From Austropuccinia psidii (taxonomy: Eukaryota; Basidiomycota; Pucciniomycetes; Pucciniales; Sphaerophragmiaceae), in the NCBI GenBank assembly GCA_023105745.1, contig JALGQZ010000001.1, positions 64,684,937 to 64,748,936 of the forward strand: 64,000 nucleotides of DNA, in the 5' to 3' direction. Below the pieces are notes generated by a model. It saw nothing but the letters and a program-made list of their open reading frames with translations, did not search any database and had not been told where the DNA came from. The translations under genes and the position numbers were made by a program. Below, piece after piece: positions 44,792 through 56,830 of this stretch (positions within the stretch are counted from its first letter, which is position 1; every line of letters begins with the position of its first letter).

Positions 44792-45780
44792 TCAATCAGG
44801 TTCTATTAACGCATCTTTCCATTTTTTTGGATAAGGGGAAGCATAAGAGATTTCAACTATGTTTTTCTTTGACAGGTTTCTAGAAAGTTTGATTAATAAA
44901 TATTTGAAGAGGTGTTCTTGGGTGCTTTTTTCAAAGTCAGTTTGATATTGCAATGAGGTCGCTTGGACCCTATTCCAGGCTGATAGATTCAACTGAATTG
45001 ATTTCAGCTAGTTGAATTTATTCTTTTGGGGGTGTTTTACTGTTTTCGGAAAGTGCCTCTCCTTTTTATTCATGATATGTTTCATTCTAAGTAATCACAT
45101 CACTTGAAGTTTCAGGTTGCTCATGAGCTGGAGCAGGGAATGAACTTTAATTGAAAAACACATCATGACTCCTTGTCATTTTTCCATTATTCAGAATTAT
45201 TCTGCAATTATGAGGGCCATTCAAATAATAGCCCAGAAATATTACCCTGTTTGAAGTTGCAGAGAATTTCGCATCTCAGAGAGGCTTACGTATATTGACA
45301 TAAAATAGGCACCCAAAAGCTCAAAGGTGTTTGAGGTTGGACTCTCTTGTGTTGCACAAAAAATAAGACAACTAATTATTTATTGCAGAAAAGGGAGTGA
45401 TTTTTCCAATTAAACAATAGTTAAGACAGCTTCTCCCAAATAATTATCTGGTAGATTAGACTTGAAAAATAGTGATCTTTCCTTTTCACTTGTTGGCTTG
45501 TTTCCAATTTCAGCAATCAGGTTTTGTTGAAGGGTGTATGGAGAAGTAAGTATCATTCTTATTCCTCTATCTTTGATAAGGTTTTGAATTTGATTTTAAA
45601 GATACTCTCCTCCATTGTCATTGACCAAAGCTTGAACAGAGGTGGTGTGCTTCCTCTTGGCTTTAACAAGGTAGTTTTTGATTATTTGATATGAAGCTTA
45701 TTTGTTATTAATGATGTATACAGTTTTATATTGACTGTAATCATCAGTAAGTTCAAGATAGTAATTTACTTCTCTGAGGT
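44792..45780 (-). pseudogene. Copia-2 integrase and RT N-terminal remnant
   Basis: Only short frames survive. 44992-44792 ends KKWKDALIEPD, which matches the xxxWxxAMxxE start of copia RT. The 45130-45780 stretch corresponds by position to the integrase core, and pieces such as a VLVNDNGGEYL-like reading near 45600-45625 are visible in broken frame. Order and spacing support the call more than sequence does. Confidence 0.6.
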
Positions 45781-45789
45781 TTGGAGGTG

Positions 45790-46332
45790 TTACTCTTGCC
45801 AATAGGTAAGAGTGCACAGTATGACCAATGTATGGTACTCAAGGTAGTTTTCCTTTGAATGGTAGTCTGTGCAACCTTTCCAGGGCACAGGTTTCACAGA
45901 ACAGGATACTTTTGACATGTGGAAACATCTCCTTAAGGTTTTTTTTCCAGTGTAACCAGCTCTATTGTGTAAGACTTCAGATGACATTGCTTTTCTGGCC
46001 AAGTCCTTGAATTGTGGGGTTATAATGTTAATGTTGAGCTGAAACATGGTGTCTTTCACCTCCCCCTCCATTAGAAGAGAGTTCCCCTTAACAACTGAGA
46101 ATTTTTTCTTTTTTCTCCAAGTCATAGAAAAACCATTTCCCCATAGTTTTCCCATGCTGAGGAGAGTTTTCTTGATTTTTGGAACATGAATGCAATTTAA
46201 CTTAAATTCAGAGTTACTTGATTTGAAGCTTACCATTCCATGGCCAACAACTGAAGTATGTGAACCATCAGCAGTTTTGACTGACATATTCCTTCTTTTG
46301 TATGATGAAAATGCTGCAGAATCTCCTACCAT
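45790..46332 (-). pseudogene. Copia-2 protease end and pre-integrase domain
   Basis: A 180-codon frame with the typical pattern after the protease active site: VKTADGSHTSVVGHGMVSF, LNCIHVPKIKKTLLSMGKLWGNGF, then a LxxRAGYTGKKTL segment standing for the LWHxRLGH zinc-binding start of integrase. Upstream (46340-46960) are fragments compatible with gag but too broken to annotate alone. Confidence 0.8.
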
Positions 46333-46870
46333 GTGACTTAAGGAAGGTGTGTCAAGATAATTCAGAGTTGTTGATCAATTGCATTTAGTGACATAGGCCA
46401 TAGAGTATTTAACATTTGGTGTTTCATCTGAAGACGTGTATTCTTCTTCAAATACTGAGGGTGGTTTGTGAGCTGATAAATTATCTCAGTTTCCAGTCTT
46501 ATTATGTCCAATCTATTTTTCTTTGAAACTTTTTCTTGGCTCCAGAATCAGGATGTATTTCTCAGCATTCTTCTTCTGAGTGCTTTGTCAATGGGTTTTG
46601 AACCCCCTTTTTGAAATAACTTTGTGTTTTGAAAGCACTCTCTGATTTAAAAGTAGAGAAATTTTCATTGGAATCTGAAGAATTTTGAATGTAGTTGTTG
46701 ATTTTTTCCACTATTCTTATGGTATCTAGTGGTCATTGTTTGTAGATGATTCTTTTTAGGTTTCAATAAGCACTAGATAGCTTGCTTACTGTAATTTCTG
46801 CCAGGAGTTCATCAGATATATCCACACTAGTTGGTGGTTTTCCAACCTTTGTTGAGCTTAGTCTATGATA

Positions 46871-48214
46871 AAGGGGTAATAATGGTATATAAAACTTTAA
46901 CTCTGACTGTTATATGGATAAAAATGATAATAAAAGTTTTTTTATTGACAATAAGGGCTTTACTAAATAGATTTAGTGGTGGTAAGCCCTGTTGAAAGCC
47001 CTGGGTGCAGCTTTACCAATTGCGGCATTATAATAAAGACTACAATAATTAAAATTATAGTTATACCTGACTTCTTTTCCAAGAGTAAAACTGTTTTTGA
47101 CAGTTTTACTACATAGGAATTTAAGAACAGGATGGGGATTCCTTTTGTGGCAGAGAAAAGGCCTCCTTTTATCCTGCAAAGGGGTGAAATAGCCCTCTAG
47201 ACCGTCCACATAGAGAAAGTGAAGGTGTTTTAACTCCAGAGTATTGGATTTTGGTTTTCACTAGGCCTTCATACTCTGTCTAGGGCTCAAATGTGGCTTT
47301 GAAACCATATCTGGCCAGTTTTCCCCAATACATGGTGAAAATTTTCATCTGGGGACCACACAGCCCTCTTCTGATGTGTATGACACGTAGAAATCTGTAA
47401 AGAACCTGTATGAGACCCCAGTATTGACTGAACTGTGAGGTATTGAAGTATAAACATGCTTCTTTGTCTTTTTGACACCTCATAATCATAGTTATGGGAT
47501 AGTATCCAACAGAAAAGGTCTATTGGCCTAATCATGGGAATTTAACCTTAAAGCTGCTGTAACTCTGTCAGTTTTTGAAATATTGAGCTCAACCTTGCCT
47601 CATTGGCTAGCCCTGGATGGAATCTAATCAAAGGTAGCACATTTGATATGGGTGAAATCAAATATGGAGAAGTCATTTGATGTACAAGTTTTGTTATCCT
47701 TATGTATGATTTTCTCAAAATCTGTAAGAAGCTTGTTTGCCCCATAAATTTAGCTTTAGATAAGATATGGAGAAAGGAATGAAACCATCAGATAGCCCCA
47801 ATTGTTCTCTTTCCAAAAATACCCCACTTTAAGTATCTCACACTAAATTTTTGCCATAACTTCTGGGGTTTTGGTCACAGCTCGATTTGGCTAGTACCAT
47901 TTTATAGCCCTGACGTTAAGCTTCAATTTGAATACCCAATTGCTGTGGTTAAGACTTTTCCTCTGGATTTTAGATGGGAGGTCAAAATTAAGGTTTATGC
48001 TCAGAAACAACTTTGAGCAGGAATAACTTTGTTATCCTTTTTCCTATGATGGTGGGACTTGTATATGTGGAAAACAGGTGGGTTTCCTCTTTCTTTTGAT
48101 ACATTTTGAGCTGGTTTGACTCAGCGCCATGTTTTGGGGGTATCTTAGCTTTACCATTGGTTTATGGTATTTGGCTGTCATGTTTGTGCTCTGGTTTTGA
48201 GTCACAGGCTGACA
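46871..48214 (-). repeat. Gypsy-3 3' LTR (left end uncertain)
   Basis: The right end is clear: ...GAGTCACAGGCTGACA at 48214, followed by a polypurine tract and integrase. In sense the LTR therefore begins TGTCAGCCTGTGAC, like the Gypsy-1 and Gypsy-2 LTR starts (TGTCAGCC/TGTGAGCC), but the rest is unlike them. The left end cannot be fixed because the partner LTR is outside the window. Short open frames inside (such as 47209-46973) have no recognised domain. Confidence 0.6.
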
Positions 48215-48236
48215 TACCCTCCTTTTAAAAAAGGCT
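48215..48236 (-). promoter_or_regulatory. Gypsy-3 polypurine tract
   Basis: Minus-strand reading gives AAAAGGAGGGTA directly before the LTR start TGTCAGCC. This is the expected place for plus-strand priming. Confidence 0.75.
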
Positions 48237-48238
48237 CA

Positions 48239-48868
48239 TCATTTATGAGACTGTCCAGTACTTCTAGAGGCCCTGAATATCCTTAGATAAAGGTTCCCAT
48301 CTGTTATGGCATCTTCTGCAAACCATTTGTCTTTGTCTTCTGTCTGGTTTTTAAGTCTGACCAAATATTGTCTTTGGTATTTACCAATCAGTCTAGCCTT
48401 TCTGGCCTTGATGACCTTTTTCACAGGGCCAGGGGAATATTCCACTTCCACTATGTCTGGTGGAGTGGAATTCTTCTTTCTGGAGGGGAACTTCTCCTCT
48501 TCTGTCTGGCAGTAAAGTTTTACTAGAATCACTGGGAATACTAGGTGTTTCCTAGAGAATGCCTCTGTGAGTCTAACATCCACTGAATTTTCCCCTATGA
48601 GCTCAATGAGAGTGAAGGGCCCCACAAATGAGCCTCTCATTTTCTTTGGTCTCTTGAGATTATTGAAGTTGAGTGTAGACACTAACACCTGGTCCCCTTC
48701 ATTGAAGTCAGGCTCCATATGTGTCTTGTCATACCTTGGCTTGTTGTATTCCATAGCTTCATCTATGCACTTAGCAGCTGTTTGACAAGATCTCTTCCAA
48801 ATATAAGGGAAGTCCTTGGCTGTGGGGTGGATAGTTAGAGGATTTTTTTTCAGGTGATCCACAGGCAA
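48239..48868 (-). CDS. Gypsy-3 integrase C-terminal part with chromodomain-like tail
   Basis: A 209-codon frame covering the end of the integrase. It contains YDKTHMEPDFNEGDQVLVSTLNFN, the GPY/F-type segment GSFVGPFTLIELIGENSVDV, then FPVILVKLY, and a chromodomain-like tail PVKKVIKARKARLIGKYQR...KDKWFAED. Such tails bind histone marks and steer integration into heterochromatin in chromoviruses; whether this one binds is unknown. The catalytic core lies upstream in broken frame, so the protein is not complete. Confidence 0.82.
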   Translation of the reverse strand: MPVDHLKKNPLTIHPTAKDFPYIWKRSCQTAAKCIDEAMEYNKPRYDKTHMEPDFNEGDQVLVSTLNFNNLKRPKKMRGSFVGPFTLIELIGENSVDVRLTEAFSRKHLVFPVILVKLYCQTEEEKFPSRKKNSTPPDIVEVEYSPGPVKKVIKARKARLIGKYQRQYLVRLKNQTEDKDKWFAEDAITDGNLYLRIFRASRSTGQSHK

Positions 48869-49616
48869 TAGGGTGTTCCACCCTTTTTCTACCCGTGAGG
48901 GTGATTTCCCCGTGGGGAAGTGCTGGCTTATGTTTTAAACCAATTGGACTTCTGGTAGAAGTGTAACCCAGTCATGGGTATATCCTTCATGGTCCTTATA
49001 TTCCATGCCATATGCACAGAATTTCTAATGATGTCCTCCATTGTCTGGATCATCCTTTCAGCTAAATCATCTGTCTGTGGATGATAAGCTGTAGAAAATG
49101 CAATTTTTGTACCCAGAATGTCATAGAGGTTGGACCAAAATTCTGATGTGAATTTTGGGTCCCTATCACTAATGATAATTTTTGGGACTCCACATGTGGA
49201 TATGATGTTATCTTAAAATAACAATGCTGTATCCATTGCTGTGTCTTGCTTATGACATGGCAGGAACCTTACAATTTTACTATACCTATGGACTATGACT
49301 AGGCAAGAATTGAAATTTCCTTTGCCTCCTGGGACAATCCTGTGACCCAGTCCAGGTTGATGGTCTCCCATGGGTGTTTTGGTTCTTCTATGTGTTGAAG
49401 TAGCCCATATTTGTTTTCATGTTTTTTGTTTGCTTTTTTGCATCTTTCACAAGTTTTGATATATTCACTCAACTCTTGTTCCCATTTGGGCCACCAAGCT
49501 GTGCTTCCTACCCTCTCTCTGGTCTTGTCTTCACTCATGTGTCCCATATAGGGGCAGTCATGACATTCTTGCAGGATCAGGGATATATGGTCCCTGTCTA
49601 TCACTTTGAGGGCACT
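48869..49616 (-). pseudogene. Gypsy-3 integrase zinc finger and core, broken
   Basis: Nearest Gypsy-2 (49616-49299) is an open piece with the HHCC finger: LQECHDCPYMGHMSEDKT, WWPKWEQE, YIKTCERCKKAN. The first catalytic Asp follows in NLDWVTGL. From 49298 to 48869 the core is in shifted frames with stops, though the DRDPKF and [16 protein letters not shown] motifs can still be traced (near 49160 and 49065), with Asp for Gly in the latter. The first codons of the longest frame to 49658 come from the Gypsy-2 LTR and are not part of the gene. Confidence 0.83.
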
Positions 49617-51521
49617 TGTGAGCCTTGAGGTATATTTTACATACCCAATAGGACACAATTATCTTGAAAATAAATTCTGAACTATGCATAACCCATAAGT
49701 CATGCATATATTCAAAATTCATCATTTTTGATTTCAGAAAAGATAAATAACATTTTATTGAGTAAGTAAATCCATGGGTTTAAGACCAGATTTGGATTCT
49801 ACACACAAATTCCCCTAGGGTAATTCCATAGAGTGAATAAGCTTAAAATAACTCTAATAGATGGTAATATGGAAAATACTTCATTACCACATAAAAGAAT
49901 TGTGAAAAACTTTGTTTTTCTCAATTTCACACCAAAATAATGGGAATGTGAGAAATACCATGTTACATATACACTAAGAATAGTGTTATGCATGTTTGTG
50001 GCACTTAATATTATGGTATTATTACATACACCTTTGGTACACCCATAGTGGATATCTGTCTTTAAGCCTGAATCTCTATGTTTGACGTGAAAATAGTCAA
50101 GGGGGACAAACAACATCAAAGAGAGCCAGGGTACACACTTTCTAAGTCCTCTGAGGTGTGGACAGCTCTAGAGCTTGGATCCATGGCTGATCTTGGCCCA
50201 ATTAGTAAACTAAAACCTTGTGGGGACTTGGTTACCAAGTCAAAACTTCATTATATCATAAGAAATTAGGAAATAAGCTGCTATTTTGACATGCCAAGGA
50301 GGTAAAGAGAAACTTAGACTCCTCTAACCATGTCAATTCTTAGTGAATTTCCATGGATAATCCCCAAAAGAGTAATAAAACCATTTTTGGACCAGTATCC
50401 ATAGATTTACCTCATAGCAACCAGCCATATACTGCTATTTGCAATTCTATGTAGACATGAGGTAAAAACTTCAAAAATTCATTCAAAATACAATTCATAA
50501 TGAATCTTCCTGAAGGTTTCAGGAACAATTAAGAACAGTATAACCCATATAGAAACCTAAAATAATTATACTTCTATAATTAAAATTAAGAGTTTTACCT
50601 ATAGTCCATTTTTGATAATTCCACATGAAACACTGATTCTTCAAAAATTCACATTAAATACAACCTGTGATGAAATTTCCAATAGCATTGATAGCTTTGA
50701 GAAATCCATGATTCTTTTGGAATAAAATAAGATTTAAACTTTTTACTCCTTTTATTCTTAACCATAGATGGGTTGGTAGTCATGTAAAAGCCTTAATTAC
50801 ATAATTATGACAATCTTACGTGACAGCAGATGATGCAATCAATAATTCAAAAAGGTTGATTGTTTTCTCACTAACTGGTTTTTCAGTTTGCTCCATGGCA
50901 TGCTTCTGTGATCTGTCTTATACTTAATAGAGGCTTCCTCTTGCTGTTTTTTCCAAATCATCACATTATTCAATAATACCTTTATCACCAACAAGTAAGT
51001 ATTAGTTAAGACTATTTCTTAAGTGTTTTTTTCTTTCAGAATCAATCAGAAAGACGTGAAATCATAGAAATCAACTATATATTGTTTTAATACTTTTATA
51101 TATCCATTTTTGATCTTTTAAATCCACAATCATCCATCAAATTTCTCCACTTTTATCTTTAATAAGCTCTTTGGAGTATTAGTGAGTGCTTTATCTTAAA
51201 CTCTTAAAGTTTTTCTCTAGAAATTGTTTTCTTCAAGAATTATCTTTCTAATTATTCTTACTTACAATAATTATATATTAAAATGATTGTATTATTTTAA
51301 TAAAGAAGTTTTATTATTAAATACTTCTTGTAATTGATTCTAGCAGACAATTACTCCTTACTGTTATAATCACTAGTAGTGTATAACAAGTAAAAGAAAT
51401 AATTAATGAATTAATTATTTAATTGTAGTTATAATAATTCTTATCAATGTTTTATAAGAACAGTCATAGTACTGTTGATTAATAGTAATATTATCAACAA
51501 GTTTCATAGACACATCTTACA
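49617..51521 (+). repeat. Gypsy-2 5' LTR
   Basis: Starts TGTGAGCCTTGAGG and ends CACATCTTACA. It aligns along its length with the Gypsy-1 LTRs in reverse orientation and with the split right LTR of Gypsy-2. Confidence 0.92.
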
Positions 51522-51536
51522 TTTGGGGGCCTGGCC
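51522..51536 (+). promoter_or_regulatory. Gypsy-2 primer binding site (candidate)
   Basis: TTTGGGGGCCTGGCC directly follows the LTR end CTTACA. TGG begins two bases inside the internal region, as usual for tRNA-primed elements. It is present once here and twice in Gypsy-1. The tRNA it matches is not identified. Confidence 0.7.
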
Positions 51537-52095
51537 TTGTTTTTTAAACCTTGTACCCTTAATCAATATATTTTTAAGCTTTGAAATATATTGATTTGAT
51601 TAGTTCTTTTCTTCAAATTTAAAGTTGAAATTATTTTCATTTTTGAAATTGTCTTATACTCTTTTTCATTGAGGAATTTGGATTAATTTTATACTGTTTT
51701 TTACATGTGGCTTCTTCACATACAAAAAACTTATGAAATTATTGCTTGAGTTACTGTGAATTCATTTTGATTCAAAATCTTAAATTTTATTTTTTTTTCT
51801 ATTCAAAAATAAAAACTCATAAAAAAAATCTTAAATAAATTTTAAAAGTATAAAAAATAATTTTCTTTTATCAATTTTTCTCTAGTGTCTTCAATAAAAT
51901 ACTGTGCAGCTGGTAACAGACTCAGTGAAAGATACATTACCAGTCCAGAATATTCAAAAGAAGAATCTGTAGACAGTATTGAAGCAAAAATTGCTAAAAG
52001 AGGCACTTTATTTGAGACAGAACAAGCCAAACAACCACCAAAAGGTGTGTGTTTTCTGTTTTAAATTCTTATTTTCCCTTCAATTGAAGTGAAAA
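51537..52095 (+). other. Gypsy-2 leader (5' untranslated region)
   Basis: AT-rich leader matching the Gypsy-1 leader, up to the gag ATG at 52096. No coding frame. Confidence 0.7.
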
Positions 52096-54276
52096 ATGGT
52101 GCATACCAGGAATGGAAGAAACTATTCAGTCCAACCAGATGGACCTGGAAAAGGAAGAGGTAAGACCAGAACAACGTCTGCCAAGTCTTCCTCAAGAGAG
52201 ACACATCTGAAGGATGCCAAAGCTTCCCCCAATTCCCCAAGGTCTGTACCAACAAGCTTTGAAATGGACTCTGAGCCTGAACTAATTGGAGGTAATGTTT
52301 TAAGGGCTCAACCACTTTCAAGTGGCATCCATGGAAATATATCAGTCACAATACAAAAATTGGTTCAAAGAAGAAAACAAAGAGGAGTGGTAAATATGCC
52401 CAAGCCTCTGGAAGGGGGCCAAGAACTCCTAATTAAACATCAAGAGCTTTCTGGGTCAGGAGAATATCAGAGAACTCTTGGGAGGATGGAGCCCATTGTC
52501 TTGCAAAGACAAAGTCAAAAAGATAAAGGATTGGTTGAAGAACCAAAGTCTTTTACCTGTAGACCAGAAGAAGGAATTGGAAATTAACCCAGCTTTGGAA
52601 GAAGGTCCAGTGGCATCTACCAGCTCCAGAAGAATCCAAAGAGAAGCCCAAAGGACATCAAAAGAGGAAGAAAAGTCCCAAGAATAATCAGGGCAAGGGC
52701 AAAGGAAAAGCAAATTGGCAAAGAACCTACCCACAAGGGTACAGGATCTTCAAATTGGAGCCTTCAGCTGTGGACAGTGTCTTCAATATGGACAGAACTC
52801 TCATGGAATGCACAGCAAAAGAGCAGGAAAGGATGAACAGGACTTTTCCACACAAATGATAGTTGAAATACAATTCCTTAAATATAGTATTGATGTAGAA
52901 CTTGGAAAATCTCATAAAAAAATTAAATAAAATACCATCAGATATAAATGAATCAAAAAAGAAATGGCAAGAATTTTACTGAATGGTATAAATTGACAAA
53001 TATTAAACTTGATTCAATTACCAATACATGTGACAGAATTGAGAGTAAATGTCAAGCCCAAAATGATGAAATGGAAGATATTTCAATTTTAAACATTAAT
53101 GATTAACTTAGAATTCTAAAAGATTATGTTTTGGAACTAATTAATAATACCAATCAATTTGCCACACATTTGCCAAAAAGTGACAGTGAAAGGCAGAAGT
53201 TAAAGAATGAAATGATTTCAAATGTGGAACAAATTCATAAGAATTATGAACCACATATGCCAAGAAATTCTACACCTTTGACTGAAGAAAAACCTTCTGT
53301 TAAAGGAAGTTTGACCCCATTTTTAGGAGAGAATGATATCTGTTCAAAGAATATTCCCAAACTGGAAGAATGGCCAACATTCTCTGGTGAAGGAGAATAC
53401 AATCATATTTAGTTCATCAGAACAATTGATATGTTGCAAGAAGATCTTAACATACCTGATGGAATCATAGTGGGAAAGCTACACTCTTTGTTTACCAGAA
53501 GCGCAAAGAAATGGTATTACAAAATGAGACTAGATCATGGTAAACATGATTGGCCTCAGTGGAAATGTGAAATAATCACCAAATGGGCTAACAATTCTTG
53601 GAGGTTTAAAATGGAAAATGCTTTTTAAAGTGCCATTTTCAACTCAGAAAGCATAAAACACTTGCTTGGTTCCTCAAACAGAACGACAGATTATCTGCCT
53701 TATACCCAGATATGTCTGACTCTATGATTAATATGAAAATATTAAGAAAATGTGAAGGAGAACCGGAACATGCTATCAAGTGCAGATGTGTAGAATCATG
53801 TTCAACAGAGGACTACATCAATGCCATGGAAGATATAATTACTACAACAAGAATTGGTAAAACGTGGACTAGAGTCCCTATAGAATCCAAAATGGTCTCT
53901 AAAAATTCCAGAGAAGATAAGATGCCTGAAAGACCTGTCTTGAAGTGTCATAAATGTGGAAGCAATTCACATTTAGCCAACACTTGCACCAAAAAGGCAA
54001 AGATTAATGAAGTTCAAGTCATTGAAGAAGTTCAGTGTACTGAAGAGAAAGAAGAATCTGACCTATATTCTGCAGTCTCTGAGGACACCAGTAGAGGACT
54101 ATCCCATTGAAAACATTACAGCTTTCTTTGAGGTCACAGAAGTCCATACTCACTTGCCACAGTACAGTGAAAACTGTAATAGCCTGATTAATATCCAGGA
54201 TGCCAGAATGTTTAAACCAAACCTGCTAGTGGTAAAGGATACACTTCTGGAGCATCTTGTATCATGTCAATCCTGA
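52096..54276 (+). pseudogene. Gypsy-2 gag (broken)
   Basis: Starts at ATG 52096 (VHTRNGRNYSVQPDGPG) and runs open for 163 codons to 52587, where Gypsy-1 continues. Later pieces are 52715-52930, 53131-53412 (HMPRNSTPLTEEKPSVKGS, GEGEYNHI then TAG), 53431-53628 (KWYYKMRLDHGKHDW then TAA) and 53712-54110, which includes the CCHC knuckle CHKCGSNSHLANTC near 53946-53987. The last piece to 54276 is frame-shifted. It is useful for seeing where the Gypsy-1 gag is mutated: the ATG frame runs directly into the main gag frame here. The domain order equals Gypsy-1. Confidence 0.9.
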
Positions 54277-55834
54277 TGAATAATATTGAAGCCAAAGCAA
54301 ATTTGGACACAGGGGAATTTTGTACTTGTGTAGGCAAAGATTACCTTCAAGCCATACTCTTTGGATGGAAAAGCCATCTATTACCAATAGAGGGTGTACA
54401 ATGTAGTAGTGTTAACAATAATATGTACCCTTTGGGAATATTGGACGTTAATCTTGTATTTCCACATCCAGAAGGAAGTGTAAGAATGAAAACTGAGATA
54501 GTAGTAATGGACAATTGCACATCTCAGCACATCATTCTTGGAAATGATTAATTGAATATTTATGGTATTTACATCAATAACCATAAAGACAGATATTTCA
54601 CAATTGGAGGAAATAAAATACAAAAATTTGCTTTTTCCAATATGCCAAAGAAAAAATCTGTGATATCTTCTGTTAAAGATACCTATAAGGAAGAATTTGT
54701 GGCTAATCAACTTGTTGACGCACAAATTGATCAATCATTATCACCCAAAACAGGGCATGATCTTATTTATGTATTATACACATATAAGAATGCCTTTGCT
54801 TCTGATAAGGAACCATTAGGTGCTATTGAGGGGCATGAGGTTGATATGACTCTTAATATTGACAGACAATACCCTCCAGTACTTAGAAGCCATCTTATCC
54901 AGCCAGTCCAAGAGCTATATAAGCCTTGGAAAAACATATCCAAGAATTGATCCAGCTTTGTGTACTAAGGAAAGTAGGCCATAATGAAGAAGTTGAAGTG
55001 AAAACACCTATCATTATTGTTTGGCATAACTATAAATCAAGAATGGTTGGGGATTTTAGAGAATTGAATACCCACACAGTTCCAGATAGGTATCCAATTC
55101 CTAGAATACAAGAAACCTTGACCCAATTATCTAAAGCCAAATATATAACATCAGTGGATGCATTAAAAGGATTTCATCAGAATGTTTTGACGCCCAAAAC
55201 TAAGAAATGACTTAGAATTATCGCTCACTGTGGTATTTATGAGTATCTTGGAATCCAATTTGGTATTAAAAATGCACCATCTCAATATCAAATAATGATG
55301 AATACCATCTTCACCACAGAATTATTTGAAGAATTGCTTATCATTTATATTGATTATATCATCATATGTTCTGATTCATGGTCCTTGCATCTTGAAAGAC
55401 TTTCAGGAGTACTTCATAAAGCTTCAGAGGTGAATATGAAAATTTCAACTAAGAAATGTAACTTTGGCTTTGAAGAACTTAAAGCTTTAGGACATATTGT
55501 TTTTGGTTTGAGCTTGGGTATTGACAAAAATAAAGTGGCAACAGTGTTACTTAAGCCAATACCCCATAATAAGAAATAAATGATCTCTTTTCTTGGATTT
55601 GCCTGTTATTACAGGCAACACTTGAAAGACTTTTCCATTCTAGCCAAGTCAATCTATAGAATCTGTGATCAACAGACAGTATTCAAGATGACACAGGAAA
55701 GAATTAAAGCTTATGAGAAGATAAGGAAAGCTTGTACAGAAGAACCTTTAGTCCTCATTCCTGAATGGAATATACCTTTTGAATTTTACATTGATGCATG
55801 TGGAGATGGATTAGGGGAAGCCCTACATTAAGTC
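54264..55834 (+). pseudogene. Gypsy-2 protease and reverse transcriptase (broken)
   Basis: Protease begins with ANLDTGEFCTCVG (active-site DTG) at 54300-54340 and includes QHIILGND followed by a TAA at 54549. RT pieces are 54552-54950, 54926-55210 ([27 protein letters not shown] with first Asp, then TGA) and 55295-55579 with the active-site box changed to YIDY (second Asp lost). 55580-55831 continues into RNase H (SFLGFACYYRQHLKDF). The loss of the catalytic Asp and at least four stops make it dead. Confidence 0.92.
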
Positions 55835-56830
55835 AAAATTATTGATGACAAACCTATAGAGGGACCAGTTTGTTAAATCTCAAGACAAATAAAACCAACA
55901 GAGGCCAGATATGGCGAAAGCCATATGGAGTGCTTATTTTTGGTATGGGCACTTGAGAAATTACACTATTATCTTGATGGCAGTTCTTTTGAGGTGATAA
56001 CTGACCGTAATGCTGTTAAATAACTTTTTAACATGAAAACTCTCAGCAGACATATGTTGAGATGGCAAATAGAAGTTCAATATCACATTGATGCCAGAAA
56101 CCATCAACAAGCACTCAAGCTCTCCACTCAGGGTCATGTTGGAACAGGCGGTTCCCCACCACCACCATGAGTTGACCCTAGGTTGCTTGATTGCGCAATC
56201 ATCACAACTGACCAGAAAAGGCAACAAGATCAAGGTTGAATTTCCTTGATCTTTTTCTGGTATTATAGGTCACAGTTCCACCGTCTGTGACAGTACCCCC
56301 GGGGTAGGAAGTACTGCATCCTGAAGTTCACTAACACAGATGGGCAACCCTGTCCTCAATCAGGGGCATCAGCTACACAACAGGCCGCTATAAGGAGCCA
56401 TAAGGGTTTTTGGGTCATCACTCCCAAGGCCTTTCTGCCAAAAGGTTTGAAACCCTGAAATTTTGCAATTGGCCTCCCTCACAATTGTGAAATCCACCCA
56501 TGACAGTGAACCTTGATCTTCTGTCAGATTGATGACAGAAACCATAAGCAAGCACTCAAGCTCTCCACTAAGGGTCATGTCAGAACAGGTGGTCCCCCAC
56601 CACCACCATTACTAGACGCTAGGTTGCTTGATTGCGCAATCATCACAACTGAGCAGAAAAGGCTACAAGATCAAGGTTGAATTTCCTTGATCTTTTTCTG
56701 GTATTATAGGTCACAGTTCCACCATCTGTGACAGTCAAGAATATAGAGGTAACAGGACTGTAGTTCATGAAGCAGGAAACATTCACAGGAATGCTGATGG
56801 ACTCAGCAGGTGGGAATTAGAAAATACTCC
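55835..56830 (+). pseudogene. Gypsy-2 RNase H, interrupted by the TRIM-like element
   Basis: Sequence before 56081 reads through [19 protein letters not shown] and VITDRNAV (Arg for the Cys seen in Gypsy-1), with stops. After 56733 it resumes with [15 protein letters not shown] and NADGLSR. The insertion falls between MLRWQI and QEYRG. Confidence 0.88.
56081..56733. mobile_element. TRIM-like miniature LTR element (653 bp)
   Basis: Two direct 212-bp repeats (56081-56292 and 56522-56733) enclose a 229-bp core without coding capacity. Ends are TATCACA (mutated TGTCAxA) and TGTGACA, flanked by TTCAA and GTCAA, a 5-bp duplication with one change. By eye the repeats differ at about 17 positions (about 8 percent). 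Size and layout match terminal-repeat retrotransposons in miniature. No obvious tRNA primer site or polypurine tract is seen in either direction, so orientation is open. Any mobilising element is not in view. Confidence 0.8.

Larger units (their letters stand above)
43110..46870 (-). mobile_element. Ty1/copia element (Copia-2), decayed
   Basis: A minus-strand copia pol runs from a gag-pre-integrase block near 46330 through integrase and RT to RNase H near 43470, in copia order. Flanking LTRs are not recognised; the left one may lie under 41037-43440, broken by the family-D solo LTR. It opposes Copia-1 in orientation and shows no close similarity to it in the readable motifs. Confidence 0.75.

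Noticed and set aside
46973..47745. Several minus-strand frames of 65-82 codons
   Set aside because: They lie in the probable Gypsy-3 LTR, overlap in different frames and match no family.
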